From NCBI GenBank assembly GCA_035707805.1, contig DASSTS010000051.1, positions 129,662-193,661 on the forward strand: a stretch of DNA of 64,000 nucleotides, given 5' to 3'. Within the stretch, counting starts at the first letter, position 1; each line of letters starts with the position of its first letter. Below are positions 34,463-42,959 of the stretch, piece by piece. A program made the position numbers and the translations under genes. Below the pieces are notes generated by a model, which saw only the letters and a program-made list of their open reading frames with translations, ran no database searches and was not told the DNA's origin. The DNA is from Castellaniella sp035707805 (GTDB lineage: Bacteria; Pseudomonadota; Gammaproteobacteria; Burkholderiales; Burkholderiaceae_B).

Positions 34463-36242
34463 AGTCGGCCAGTCGCGAGCGTTCGCCGCGCTGCAGGGTC
34501 ACGTGCCCCGCATGCGGCCAGCCCTTGAAGCGGTCCACCACGTAGGTCAGCCCTGAACTGCCTTCCGTGAGGTAGGGCGTGTCGATCTGCGCGATGTTGC
34601 CCAGGCAGACGATCTTGGTGCCGGGGCCGGCCCGCGTGATCAGGGTCTTCATCTGCTTGGGCGTGAGGTTCTGGGCCTCGTCGATGATCAGGAACTTGTT
34701 CAGGAAGGTGCGGCCGCGCATGAAATTCAGGGACTTGACCTTGATGCGCGAGCGGATCAGGTCCATGGCCGGCGTCTTGGTCCAGTCCTGGCCGTTGCCG
34801 CTGGTGCTGATGGCGCTGCCCGCCCCCTGGTGCAGGACCTCCAGGTTGTCCTCCAGCGCACCCATCCAGGGCAGCATCTTTTCTTCCTCGGTGCCCGGCA
34901 GGAAGCCGATGTCGTCGCCCACCGGCACGGTGGCGCGGGTGATGATGATCTCGGTGTAGCGCTTGGTCTCGAAGGTCTGCGCCAGCGCGCTGGCCAGGGT
35001 CAGCAGGGTCTTTCCGGTGCCCGCCTGGCCCAGCAGCGAGACGAAGTCGATGTCCGGGTTCATGAGCAGGTTGAGGGCGAAATTCTGCTCGCGGTTGCGG
35101 GCGGTGATCCCCCAGACGCTGTTCTTGCCGTGGCTGAAATCACGCAGCGTGGCCAGCACGGCGCTCTTGCCGGTCACCTCGCGCACCTGCGCCGACAGCG
35201 GCATGTCGCCTTCGTAGTAGACGAATTCATTGACGCTGAACTGGGTGCACAGGGGGCCGCGCACCCGGTACCAGGTCAGGCCGTTCTGCTGCCAGGACTC
35301 GATGTCCTTGCCGTGGCGGATCCAGAAGTTCTCCGGCAGCGGCATGATGCCGTCGTAGAGCAGGTCCGAATCGTCCAGCACGTGGTCGTTCAGGTAGTCC
35401 TCGGCCGGCAAGCCCAGGGCGCGCGCCTTCAGGCGCATGTTGATGTCCTTGGACACCAGCACGATCTCGCGCTTGGGGGATTCCTGGCGCAGGCCGTGGA
35501 CGATGCTCAGGATGACGTTGTCCGCCTTGCCCATGGGCAGCTCGATCGGCAGGCTGGCCTCCGTCGGCCGGGTCTGGAAGTGCAGGGAGCCCAGCGCGTC
35601 CTTGGCGCCCGAGGCATCCAGCGGAATGCCCTTGTTCAGGTCGCCGCTGTTGATCAGCTCGTCCAGCGAGCGGCTGACCTGCCGGGCGTTGCGCGCGACC
35701 TCGGACATGCCTTTTTTCTGGTGGTCCAGTTCTTCCAGCACGATCATGGGCAGGAAGACGTCGTGCTCGGCGAAGCGGAACAGCGACATGGGATCGTGCA
35801 GCAGGACGTTGGTATCCAGCACGAAAAGTTTGCGCTGGGCCACCGGCAGGCGCTTGGCGCGCGGCCTGGCCGCAGCCGGTGCCGGGGCCTTGGCCGCCGG
35901 GGCGGATTCGCGGGCGGCGGCCGGGCCGTCGGGCTTGCGCGGCTCGGCGGACTGCGCCGCGCGGCCGTTGTCCTTGGCGGCGGGCGGCCGGGCGGCGGGC
36001 GTCGCGGCCGGCGCGGCGGCCTGGGCGGCTGCGCGGGTCACCTGCTGCGTGCTCGCCACCGGCTGCGGCGCCTTGGTCAGGATGGCGGCAACCGGGCGCT
36101 TTGCCCGCGGCCGGGCCGGAGCGGCCTCGGCGACGGCTGCCGGCGGCGTGTCAGGGCTGCGCGGGCGTGCGGGCCGCGGATCGGTCGAGGGGCTGGGATC
36201 CACCGTGGCGCCGAGCTGGGCCGGCGGTTTCGGAAGGGGCAT
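34443..36242 (-). CDS. PhoH-family ATPase with N-terminal PIN domain
   Basis: A 599-residue PhoH2-type protein. An Ala/Pro/Arg-rich N-terminus of about 130 residues leads to a PIN nuclease domain (KLFVLDTNVLLHDPMSLF with the conserved Asp, and LVSKDINMRLKARALGL) and then the PhoH ATPase (Walker A LLGQAGTGKTLLTLASAL, Walker B FLIIDEAQNLTPKQMK). Characterised PIN-PhoH proteins are RNA helicase-nucleases. The low-complexity start is unusual in length. GGAG lies seven bases before ATG 36242. It runs into pdxA. Confidence 0.9.
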   Translation of the reverse strand: MPLPKPPAQLGATVDPSPSTDPRPARPRSPDTPPAAVAEAAPARPRAKRPVAAILTKAPQPVASTQQVTRAAAQAAAPAATPAARPPAAKDNGRAAQSAEPRKPDGPAAARESAPAAKAPAPAAARPRAKRLPVAQRKLFVLDTNVLLHDPMSLFRFAEHDVFLPMIVLEELDHQKKGMSEVARNARQVSRSLDELINSGDLNKGIPLDASGAKDALGSLHFQTRPTEASLPIELPMGKADNVILSIVHGLRQESPKREIVLVSKDINMRLKARALGLPAEDYLNDHVLDDSDLLYDGIMPLPENFWIRHGKDIESWQQNGLTWYRVRGPLCTQFSVNEFVYYEGDMPLSAQVREVTGKSAVLATLRDFSHGKNSVWGITARNREQNFALNLLMNPDIDFVSLLGQAGTGKTLLTLASALAQTFETKRYTEIIITRATVPVGDDIGFLPGTEEEKMLPWMGALEDNLEVLHQGAGSAISTSGNGQDWTKTPAMDLIRSRIKVKSLNFMRGRTFLNKFLIIDEAQNLTPKQMKTLITRAGPGTKIVCLGNIAQIDTPYLTEGSSGLTYVVDRFKGWPHAGHVTLQRGERSRLADYASDAL

Positions 36243-36285
36243 GAGGGCTCCAGAGTAAGGGAGTGACGGCGCTGCGCCCGCGGCC

Positions 36286-36756
36286 TCAGGCGGCCAGGTT
36301 GCGGGCGGCCTGCAGCACTTCTTCGGCGTGTCCGGGAACGCGCACGCCGCGCCATTCCTGCACCAGGATGCCGTTGCGGTCGACCAGGAAGGTGCTGCGT
36401 TCGATGCCGCGCACCTGCTTGCCGTACATGTTCTTTTGTTTCATCACCCCGAACAGCTCGCACAGGGTTTCGTCCGGATCCGAGATCAGGGCGAAGGGCA
36501 GGTCCTGCTTGCCGGTGAAGTTCTCATGGGATTTCAGGGAGTCGCGGGAAATGCCGTAGATGCCGCATTCGATGGCCTGGAACCGGGGGTACAGGTCACG
36601 GAAGTCCTGGGATTCGGCGGTGCATCCCGGCGTGTTGTCCTTGGGGTAGAAATAGAGGACGAACGGCTTGCCCCGCAAGGCGGCGGAATCGAAGGCGCCG
36701 TGCGTGGAGTCGGCGTTCAGGGCGGGCAGGGGCTGGCCGGTGGCGACAGAGGTCAT
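36286..36756 (-). CDS. bcp: Thioredoxin-dependent peroxiredoxin (BCP type)
   Basis: The 156-residue peroxidase reduces hydrogen peroxide and organic hydroperoxides. It has the thioredoxin fold with LYFYPKDNTPGCTAESQDF, where Cys45 is the peroxidatic residue, and IYGISRDSLKSHENF. No Cys lies five residues later, so it is not the classical E. coli type with a nearby resolving Cys; it is probably a 1-Cys or alternative 2-Cys form (another Cys is near residue 63). It is coupled to the Mth938-like gene by a four-base overlap. Confidence 0.93.
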   Translation of the reverse strand: MTSVATGQPLPALNADSTHGAFDSAALRGKPFVLYFYPKDNTPGCTAESQDFRDLYPRFQAIECGIYGISRDSLKSHENFTGKQDLPFALISDPDETLCELFGVMKQKNMYGKQVRGIERSTFLVDRNGILVQEWRGVRVPGHAEEVLQAARNLAA

Positions 36757-37199
36757 GCTTGGGGATCTCCGGGTAGCAAGAGGGCCAGGACGCGCCTTTC
36801 CTCGGACATGAGAATGTTGTAGGTCCGGGCGGCGGCCTGGGTGGTCATGGTCTCGACGCCGATCCCCAGTTGCAGCAGCGGACGGGTGGCGTCGGGAGGC
36901 AGGAAAGTCTGGCGGGTGCCGGTGCCGATCAGCAGGACCTCGGGGGCATCCGGGGGCAGCGCGGCGGGCGTGTCATCCAGGAAGGCCATGGGGTCCCCCG
37001 ACGCGGCGTCCAGGCCCACGAGAGCCTTCAGGAAGGCGGCGTCGATGTCGGCGGCGGAATGCAGGTCCACGGGGCGCACCGGACCCTCGGGGCCGAAGCA
37101 GATGGCGGTCTCGTAGCGGACGCGGTTGATCTCCAGGTGGTGTTCGCCGTAGGCCGTGACGGTATTGAGCGCGGGGTTGAAGTCTTTTTGCAATAGCAC
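36753..37199 (-). CDS. Mth938-like domain protein
   Basis: A 148-residue small globular protein of the Mth938/DUF498 family, related to mitochondrial assembly factor NDUFAF3. The motifs are NTVTAYGEHHLEINRVRYE, VLLIGTGTRQTFLPPDATRP and GIGVETMTTQAAARTYNIL, the last being diagnostic. The molecular role in bacteria is unknown. I start at GTG 37199, preceded by GGAG six bases upstream; the frame extends another 28 codons of Arg-rich non-conserved sequence. It is first in a two-gene unit with bcp. Confidence 0.85.
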   Translation of the reverse strand: MLLQKDFNPALNTVTAYGEHHLEINRVRYETAICFGPEGPVRPVDLHSAADIDAAFLKALVGLDAASGDPMAFLDDTPAALPPDAPEVLLIGTGTRQTFLPPDATRPLLQLGIGVETMTTQAAARTYNILMSEERRVLALLLPGDPQA

Positions 37200-37264
37200 G
37201 GGACGCTCCAGAGTTCCTGTGATGATAGCGCAGTGCAGGGCCGGGCGGGATCGCCGGCGCCGAT

Positions 37265-37293
37265 TTGCGAGTCGCAGGCGCATGCGCTAGATT
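37265..37293 (+). promoter_or_regulatory. Candidate sigma-70 promoter of alaC-hom-thrC
   Basis: TTGCGA (37265-37270) and TAGATT (37288-37293) are separated by 17 bp, matching sigma-70 spacing with four of six bases at -35. The start would be near 37300, 58 bases before alaC. No leader peptide or attenuator was seen in the leader. Confidence 0.5.
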
Positions 37294-37357
37294 ATCGAAT
37301 TTGCTGCACCGCAGCCATGGCTTGCCGATTCCGTTTCCGCCCTGTCCGAGGACCATC

Positions 37358-38545
37358 ATGACGACCTTTCCGCGCATCGAGCGCCTGCCTCCCTACGTGT
37401 TCAACATCACGGGGGAACTGAAGATGGCCGCCCGGCGGCGCGGCGAGGACATCATCGACATGTCGATGGGCAATCCCGACGGCCCGACCCCGGCGCACAT
37501 CGTCGGCAAGCTGGTCGAGGTCGCCGAGCGCGAGAACACCCACGGCTATTCGGTGTCCAAGGGCATTCCGCGCCTGCGCCGCGCCATCACCGGCTGGTAC
37601 CAGCGCCGCTACGGGGTGGAATTCGATCCGGACAGCGAAGCCATCGTGACCATCGGCTCGAAAGAGGGCCTGGCCCACCTGATGCTGGCCACCCTGGACC
37701 GCGGGGACACGGTGCTCGTGCCCAATCCCAGCTATCCCATCCATATCTACGGCGCCGTGATCGCCGGCGCCAACATCCGCTCGGTGCCCATGACGCCGGG
37801 CCTGGATTTCTTCGAGGAAATCGAGCGCGCCGTGCGCGAGGCCATTCCCAAGCCCAAGATGATGATCCTGGGTTTTCCCAGCAATCCCACGGCGCAGTGC
37901 GTGGACCTGTCCTTCTTCGAGCGCATCGTGGCGCTGGCCAAGGAACACGGCATCCTCGTCGTGCACGACCTGGCCTACGCGGACATCACCTTCGACGGCT
38001 ACGTGGCGCCGTCCATCATGCAGGTCGAGGGCGCGCGCGACGTGGCGGTGGAATTCTTCACCATGAGCAAGAGCTACAACATGGCCGGCTGGCGCATCGG
38101 CTTCATGGTGGGCAACCGCGAGCTGGTCAATGCGCTGGCGCGCATCAAGAGCTACCACGACTACGGCACCTTCACGCCCATCCAGGTGGCCGCCATCGCC
38201 GCCCTGGAAGGCCCGCAGGACTGCGTCTCCGAGGTCGTCGAGCAGTACCGCCGGCGGCGCGACGTGCTGGCCCGGGGACTGCAGGAGGCCGGCTGGCCGG
38301 TGGACGTGCCCAAGGCCTCGATGTACATCTGGGCGCGGATTCCCGAAGCCTACCGCGCCCTGGGCTCGCTCGAATTCTCCAAACGGCTGCTGGCCGACGC
38401 CAAGGTCGCCGTCTCGCCGGGCATCGGCTTTGGCGAATACGGCGACGGATACGTGCGGTTCGCGCTCATCGAGAACGAGCAGCGCACCCGCCAGGCGGTG
38501 CGCGGCATCAAGGACATGTTCCGCAAGGACGGGCTGCTGAAATGA
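37358..38545 (+). CDS. alaC: Alanine transaminase AlaC
   Basis: A 395-residue class I PLP aminotransferase that makes alanine from pyruvate and glutamate. It carries DIIDMSMGNPDGPTPAHIV, LVPNPSYPIHIYGAVIAGA, GFPSNPTAQCVD and the PLP-lysine segment FTMSKSYNMAGWRIGF. The AlaC (YfdZ) subgroup is indicated by the ERLPPYVFN start. In Burkholderiales it commonly precedes hom and thrC. ATG 37358 was chosen because the conserved sequence starts there. The stop overlaps the hom start (ATGA). Confidence 0.9.
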   Translation: MTTFPRIERLPPYVFNITGELKMAARRRGEDIIDMSMGNPDGPTPAHIVGKLVEVAERENTHGYSVSKGIPRLRRAITGWYQRRYGVEFDPDSEAIVTIGSKEGLAHLMLATLDRGDTVLVPNPSYPIHIYGAVIAGANIRSVPMTPGLDFFEEIERAVREAIPKPKMMILGFPSNPTAQCVDLSFFERIVALAKEHGILVVHDLAYADITFDGYVAPSIMQVEGARDVAVEFFTMSKSYNMAGWRIGFMVGNRELVNALARIKSYHDYGTFTPIQVAAIAALEGPQDCVSEVVEQYRRRRDVLARGLQEAGWPVDVPKASMYIWARIPEAYRALGSLEFSKRLLADAKVAVSPGIGFGEYGDGYVRFALIENEQRTRQAVRGIKDMFRKDGLLK

Positions 38546-39846
38546 AACCCATCCGAATCGGCTTGCTGGGGCTCGGGGTCGTCGGCGGCGGCGTCTGGAC
38601 GGTGCTGGCGCAAAACGGCGGCGAGATCGCCCGCCGCGCCGGGCGGCGCATCGAGGTCGCCGCGGTGGCAGTGCGCGACGTCGCCAAGGCGCGCGCCCTG
38701 GTCGGCCCGGACGTCCGGGTGCTCGACGACGGCATGGCGCTGGCGCGCGATCCGGACATCGACATCGTCGTCGAACTGATGGGCGGCGATACCGTGGCCC
38801 GCCAGTGCATTCTCGCCGCCATCGACAGCGGCAAGCACGTCGTCACGGCCAACAAGGCCCTGCTGGCCATCCACGGCAACGAGATCTTCGGCGCCGCGCA
38901 GGCTGCGGGCGTGATGGTGGCCTTCGAGGCGGCCGTGGCCGGCGGCATTCCCATCATCAAGGCCATCCGCGAGGGCCTGACGGCCAACCGCATCCAGTGG
39001 GTGGCCGGGATCATCAACGGCACGACGAACTTCATCCTGTCCGAGATGCGCCAGCGCGGGCTGCCCTTCGACGCCGTGCTGGCCGAGGCGCAGCGCCTGG
39101 GCTATGCCGAGGCCGACCCGACCTTCGACATCGAGGGCGTGGATGCCGCGCACAAGCTCACGCTGCTCGCCTCCCTGGCTTTCGGCATCCCGGTGCAGTT
39201 CGACAAGGCGGCCACCGAGGGCATCTCCCGCCTGGCCTCCGAGGACATCGTCCATGCCGAGCGCCTGGGCTACCGCATCAAGCTGCTGGGCATCACGCGC
39301 CGCCGCGCCGACGGCATCGAGCTGCGCGTGCATCCGACGCTGGTGCCGGCCGACTGCCTGCTGGCCAATGTCGAGGGCGCCATGAACGCCGTGCTGGTGC
39401 GCGGCGACGTGGTCGGCCTGTCCATGTACTATGGCCAGGGCGCCGGCGCGCTGCCCACGGCCTCGGCCGTGGTCGCGGACCTGGTCGACGTCGCCCGGCT
39501 GCAGATGGCCGATCCGGAGCACCGGGTGCCGCACCTGGCCTTCCAGCCCGACGCGGTCGTCGACATTCCGGTGCTGCCCATGGCCGAGGTCCGCTCCAGC
39601 TTCTACTTGCGCCTGCGGGTGGACGACCGCCCCGGCGTGCTGGCGGACCTGGCGCGCATCCTGTCGGGGGCCGGCATCTCGGTGGGCTCCATGTTCCAGC
39701 AGCCCCACGGCGACCACCAGGCCGAGATCATCTTCCTGACCCACGAAGCCCGCGAGGGCGACGTCGACGAGGCCCTGCGCGTCATGCGGGGCCAGCCTTT
39801 CGTGCGCTCCGACGTGACGCGCCTGCGCGTGGAGAACCTGAATTGA
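38542..39846 (+). CDS. hom: Homoserine dehydrogenase
   Basis: Hom reduces aspartate semialdehyde to homoserine, shared by threonine and methionine synthesis. The 434-residue product has the NAD(P) loop IGLLGLGVVGGGVW, the catalytic domain with KHVVTANKALLAIHGNEIF, IINGTTNFILSEM and AYAEADPTFDIEG-like YAEADPTFDIEGVDAAHKL, and a C-terminal ACT domain (LRLRVDDRPGVLADLARIL) likely to bind threonine for feedback inhibition. Length is standard for the monofunctional form. It overlaps thrC by four bases. Confidence 0.96.
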   Translation: MKPIRIGLLGLGVVGGGVWTVLAQNGGEIARRAGRRIEVAAVAVRDVAKARALVGPDVRVLDDGMALARDPDIDIVVELMGGDTVARQCILAAIDSGKHVVTANKALLAIHGNEIFGAAQAAGVMVAFEAAVAGGIPIIKAIREGLTANRIQWVAGIINGTTNFILSEMRQRGLPFDAVLAEAQRLGYAEADPTFDIEGVDAAHKLTLLASLAFGIPVQFDKAATEGISRLASEDIVHAERLGYRIKLLGITRRRADGIELRVHPTLVPADCLLANVEGAMNAVLVRGDVVGLSMYYGQGAGALPTASAVVADLVDVARLQMADPEHRVPHLAFQPDAVVDIPVLPMAEVRSSFYLRLRVDDRPGVLADLARILSGAGISVGSMFQQPHGDHQAEIIFLTHEAREGDVDEALRVMRGQPFVRSDVTRLRVENLN

Positions 39847-41243
39847 AATACCGATCCACCCGGGGCGGCATGGCCCCCTTGCCCTTTTGCGACATCCTCC
39901 TCGAGGGCCTGGCCCCGGACGGCGGCCTGAGCCTGCCCGAGTCCCTGCCGCGCCTGGACGAGGCGCTGCTGGAATCCTGGCGCGGCCTGGACTATGCCGG
40001 GCTGGCGGCCCGGGTCCTGGGGCTGTTCATCGACGACATCCCGGCCGACGACCTGCTGCGCATGACGCAGGCCGCCTACGCGCCCGAGGTCTTCCCGCGG
40101 ATCGCGCCGGTCAAGCCGCTGCAGCCCGGCCTGTCGCTGCTGGGCCTCTCGGAAGGCCCCACGCTGGCCTTCAAGGACATGGCCATGCAGTTCCTCGGCC
40201 AGGTCTTCGAGTACGTCCTGGCGCAGCGCGGCCAGACCCTCAACATCCTGGGGGCGACCTCGGGCGACACCGGGTCGGCGGCGGAATACGCCCTGCGGGG
40301 CAAGCGCGGGGTGGCCGTGTTCATGCTGTCGCCGCATGGGCGCATGAGCGCGTTCCAGCGGGCGCAGATGTATTCGTTGCAGGACGACAATATCCACAAC
40401 ATCGCCGTGCGCGGCGTATTCGACGAGTGCCAGGACATCGTCAAGGCCCTGGCGGGCGACCTCGAATTCAAGAGCCGCCACCGCCTGGGGGCGGTGAATT
40501 CCATCAATTGGGCGCGCATCGCCGCCCAGATCGTGTATTACGTCTGGGGCTGGCTGCGGGCCACGCAGGGTCCGGGCGAGCCGGTGTCCTTCGCCGTGCC
40601 CTCGGGCAACTTCGGCAACATCCTGGCGGGCCACCTGGCGCGGCAGATGGGGCTGCCCATCCGCCGCCTGGTGCTGGCCACCAACGAGAACAACGTGCTG
40701 GAGGAGTTCTTCCGCACCGGCATCTACCGGCCGCGCCCGGCCAGCCAGACCTACGCGACCTCCAGCCCGTCGATGGACATTTCCCGGGCCTCGAACTTCG
40801 AGCGCTTCGTCTTCGACCTGGTCGACCAGGACGCCGGCCGCGTGCGGGCGCTGATGGAGGAATTGCGCGCCACCGGCCAGTTCGACCTGTCGGCGTCCAG
40901 GCCTCTGCTGGCCGGGCGCTACGGCTTTGCGGCGGGCGTCAGCACGCACGCCGACCGGCTGGCGACGATCCGGGCCGTGCGGGACGGCAGCGGGGTGCTG
41001 ATCGATCCGCACACCGCCGACGGCGTCCATGTGGCCCGGGCCCATCTCGAGCCCGGCGTTCCCATGCTGGTGCTGGAGACCGCGCTGCCGGCGAAATTCG
41101 CCGAGACCATCGTCGAGGCCACCGGCGCGCCGCCGGAAGTCCCCGCCGCCCTGCGCGGCCTGGACCAGCTGCCCCAGCGCGTCACGGTCATGGACTGCGA
41201 CGCCCGGCAGGTCGCCGACTACGTGGCGCGGCACGCCCTGTAG
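39843..41243 (+). CDS. thrC: Threonine synthase
   Basis: ThrC converts O-phosphohomoserine to threonine with PLP. The 466-residue enzyme is of the longer type found in proteobacteria and yeast, with FCDILLEGLAPDGGLSLPE, TLAFKDMAMQF (PLP Lys111) and LGATSGDTGSAAEYALRG. I start it at TTG 39843, overlapping the hom stop as TTGA, with GGAG eight bases upstream; homologues begin MKYxSTRG, which this start reproduces. The next Met is ten codons in. Confidence 0.94.
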   Translation: MKYRSTRGGMAPLPFCDILLEGLAPDGGLSLPESLPRLDEALLESWRGLDYAGLAARVLGLFIDDIPADDLLRMTQAAYAPEVFPRIAPVKPLQPGLSLLGLSEGPTLAFKDMAMQFLGQVFEYVLAQRGQTLNILGATSGDTGSAAEYALRGKRGVAVFMLSPHGRMSAFQRAQMYSLQDDNIHNIAVRGVFDECQDIVKALAGDLEFKSRHRLGAVNSINWARIAAQIVYYVWGWLRATQGPGEPVSFAVPSGNFGNILAGHLARQMGLPIRRLVLATNENNVLEEFFRTGIYRPRPASQTYATSSPSMDISRASNFERFVFDLVDQDAGRVRALMEELRATGQFDLSASRPLLAGRYGFAAGVSTHADRLATIRAVRDGSGVLIDPHTADGVHVARAHLEPGVPMLVLETALPAKFAETIVEATGAPPEVPAALRGLDQLPQRVTVMDCDARQVADYVARHAL

Positions 41244-41249
41244 GGACGC

Positions 41250-41264
41250 GCGGCCTCAGGCCGC
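41250..41264. terminator. Short hairpin between thrC and the Lrp-type regulator
   Basis: GCGGCC (41250-41255) and GGCCGC (41259-41264) flank a three-base loop that is itself the regulator's stop codon (TCA on this strand). It lies seven bases after the thrC TAG. No T run. Confidence 0.35.
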
Positions 41265-41699
41265 CCGGTAGGTCTGCAGGTGGATGCTGGTCTCGGACTG
41301 GCTGATGCCGCGGATCAGCCGGACGCGTTCCAGCACCTGCGACAATTCCTGCAGGTCGGCGGCGCGCAATTCCGCCAGCAGGTCCCAGCGGCCGTTGGTG
41401 TCGTGCAGGGCGGCCACGCACGGCTCGCCCAGCAGGCTGGCGATGACCGCGCGCGCCTCGTTGCCTTCCACCGCGATGCTCATCCAGGCCTGGATGGCCC
41501 GCGGCTGCACGTCGGGGCGCAGGCGCACCGTATAGCCCACGATCAGCCCGGCATCCTCGAGCCGGCGCATGCGCTGCGTCACGGTGCCGCGCGCGACCCC
41601 GAGGCGCCGGGCCAGGGTCGCGATGCTGGCGCGCGCATTGTCGCGCAGCAGCCGGATGAGCCGCTGGTCGGTCGAGTCGATGCTGATGTCCTTGATCAT
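41256..41699 (-). CDS. Lrp/AsnC-family transcriptional regulator
   Basis: The 147-residue product has an N-terminal winged helix (DQRLIRLLRDNARASIATLA, RRLGVARGTVTQRMRRLED) and a C-terminal RAM ligand domain (GRWDLLAELRAADLQELSQV). Members sense amino acids. It is divergent from ornithine cyclodeaminase and arginase, with 123 bases between, so a regulator of arginine/ornithine breakdown is the natural inference. A 17-bp dyad in the gap could be its operator. Start ATG 41699; the ribosome site is weak. Confidence 0.9.
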   Translation of the reverse strand: MIKDISIDSTDQRLIRLLRDNARASIATLARRLGVARGTVTQRMRRLEDAGLIVGYTVRLRPDVQPRAIQAWMSIAVEGNEARAVIASLLGEPCVAALHDTNGRWDLLAELRAADLQELSQVLERVRLIRGISQSETSIHLQTYRAA

Positions 41700-41771
41700 T
41701 CTGCCAGGTCCATGCTGCCGTTTTGATGATTTTATGCCGGAATTCACGCATTTCTGACGATAGTCATTGAC

Positions 41772-41788
41772 GTGTGTTTCCGACACAC
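41772..41788. promoter_or_regulatory. Candidate operator dyad between the Lrp-type gene and ocd
   Basis: GTGTGT (41772-41777), five bases, ACACAC (41783-41788): a perfect 6-bp dyad. A second small dyad, TGAC-GATA-GTCA, lies at 41755-41766. Lrp-type proteins bind dyads of about 15 bp in several tandem sites. The sites lie upstream of both genes. Confidence 0.4.
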
Positions 41789-41822
41789 TGGACACGACTC
41801 GACAATCTTCCAGGAGACCATC

Positions 41823-42899
41823 ATGCGCGGGAACCGGCCAAGGCCTTCCAGGACCCTGTTTCTGGACACCCCCGACGTGGCGCGCCTGCTGGGCGGCATG
41901 GGCGTCCCGGCGGCCACGGACCAGCTCGCGCGGCAGCTGCGCGCGGATTTCCTGCGCTGGCCGGCATTCGACAAGGCCGCCCGGCTTGCCGCCTATACCC
42001 CGCAGGGCGTGGTCGAGCTGATGCCCATCACCGATGGCGCCCGTTACAGTTTCAAGTGCGTGAACGGCCATCCGGGCAACGGTGCCGCGGGCCTGCCCAC
42101 CGTGATGGCGGTCGGGGCGCTGCTGGACTGCGACACGGGCATGGTCCGGCTGCTCAGCGAGCTGACCCTGAGCACCGCGTTGCGCACGGCGGCCACCTCG
42201 GCGCTGGCGGCCCAGGTCCTGGCGCGCCCGGGCAGCCGCTCCATGGCGCTGATCGGCAACGGCGCGCAAAGCGATTTCCAGGCCATCGCGTTTCACGCCC
42301 TGCTGGGCATCCGCGAGCTGCGCCTGTACGACGTGGACCGGGCGGCGTCGGCGCGCCTGCAGCGCAACCTGGAGGCCAGCCGGCTGGAGGGACTGCGGAT
42401 CCGCGTCTGCGACTCGGCGGAGCAGGCCGTCCGGGGCGCCGATGTGGTCACGACGGCCACCGCGCGCCAGGGCGTGGCGCGGGTGCTGGACGCCGGCCTG
42501 ATCGAGCCCGGCATGCACCTGAACGCCGTGGGCGGCGACTCGCCCGGCAAGACCGAGCTGGATCCCGCCATCCTGCCGCTGGCCTCGGTATTCGTGGAGT
42601 TCACGCCGCAGACGCGCAAGGAAGGCGAGATCCAGCACATGCCATCGGACTTTCCCGTCACCGAGCTGTGGCAGGTGCTGGCGGGGCACGCGCCCGGCCG
42701 CTCGGACGCGCGGCAGGTGACGCTCTTCGATTCCGTGGGCTTCGCCCTCGAGGATTATTCCGTCCTGACTTTCCTGCACGAGGCCGCTGTGCGGCAGGGC
42801 GCGGGCCGCTGGGTGGACATCGCGCCGGCCCAGGAGGACCCGCGCGACCTGTACGGCTGGATGCTGGCGCGCGAGCAGCCCCAGGCGGTGACGGCCTGA
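41823..42899 (+). CDS. ocd: Ornithine cyclodeaminase
   Basis: The enzyme turns L-ornithine into L-proline and ammonia using NAD+ as an internal redox cofactor. The 358-residue protein shows the mu-crystallin/OCD fold: LMPITDGARYSFKCVNGHP, LLSELTLSTALRTAATSALA, SMALIGNGAQSDFQAIAF (nucleotide-binding loop) and LNAVGGDSPGKTELD. AGGAG lies eight bases before ATG 41823. It is 60 bases upstream of arginase, giving a two-step arginine to proline route. Confidence 0.9.
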   Translation: MRGNRPRPSRTLFLDTPDVARLLGGMGVPAATDQLARQLRADFLRWPAFDKAARLAAYTPQGVVELMPITDGARYSFKCVNGHPGNGAAGLPTVMAVGALLDCDTGMVRLLSELTLSTALRTAATSALAAQVLARPGSRSMALIGNGAQSDFQAIAFHALLGIRELRLYDVDRAASARLQRNLEASRLEGLRIRVCDSAEQAVRGADVVTTATARQGVARVLDAGLIEPGMHLNAVGGDSPGKTELDPAILPLASVFVEFTPQTRKEGEIQHMPSDFPVTELWQVLAGHAPGRSDARQVTLFDSVGFALEDYSVLTFLHEAAVRQGAGRWVDIAPAQEDPRDLYGWMLAREQPQAVTA

Positions 42900-42959
42900 G
42901 GCGCTATCCTGTGCATGAGGCAAGCCGGCCGCGGGCCGGATCCACACGAAGGAGATGTC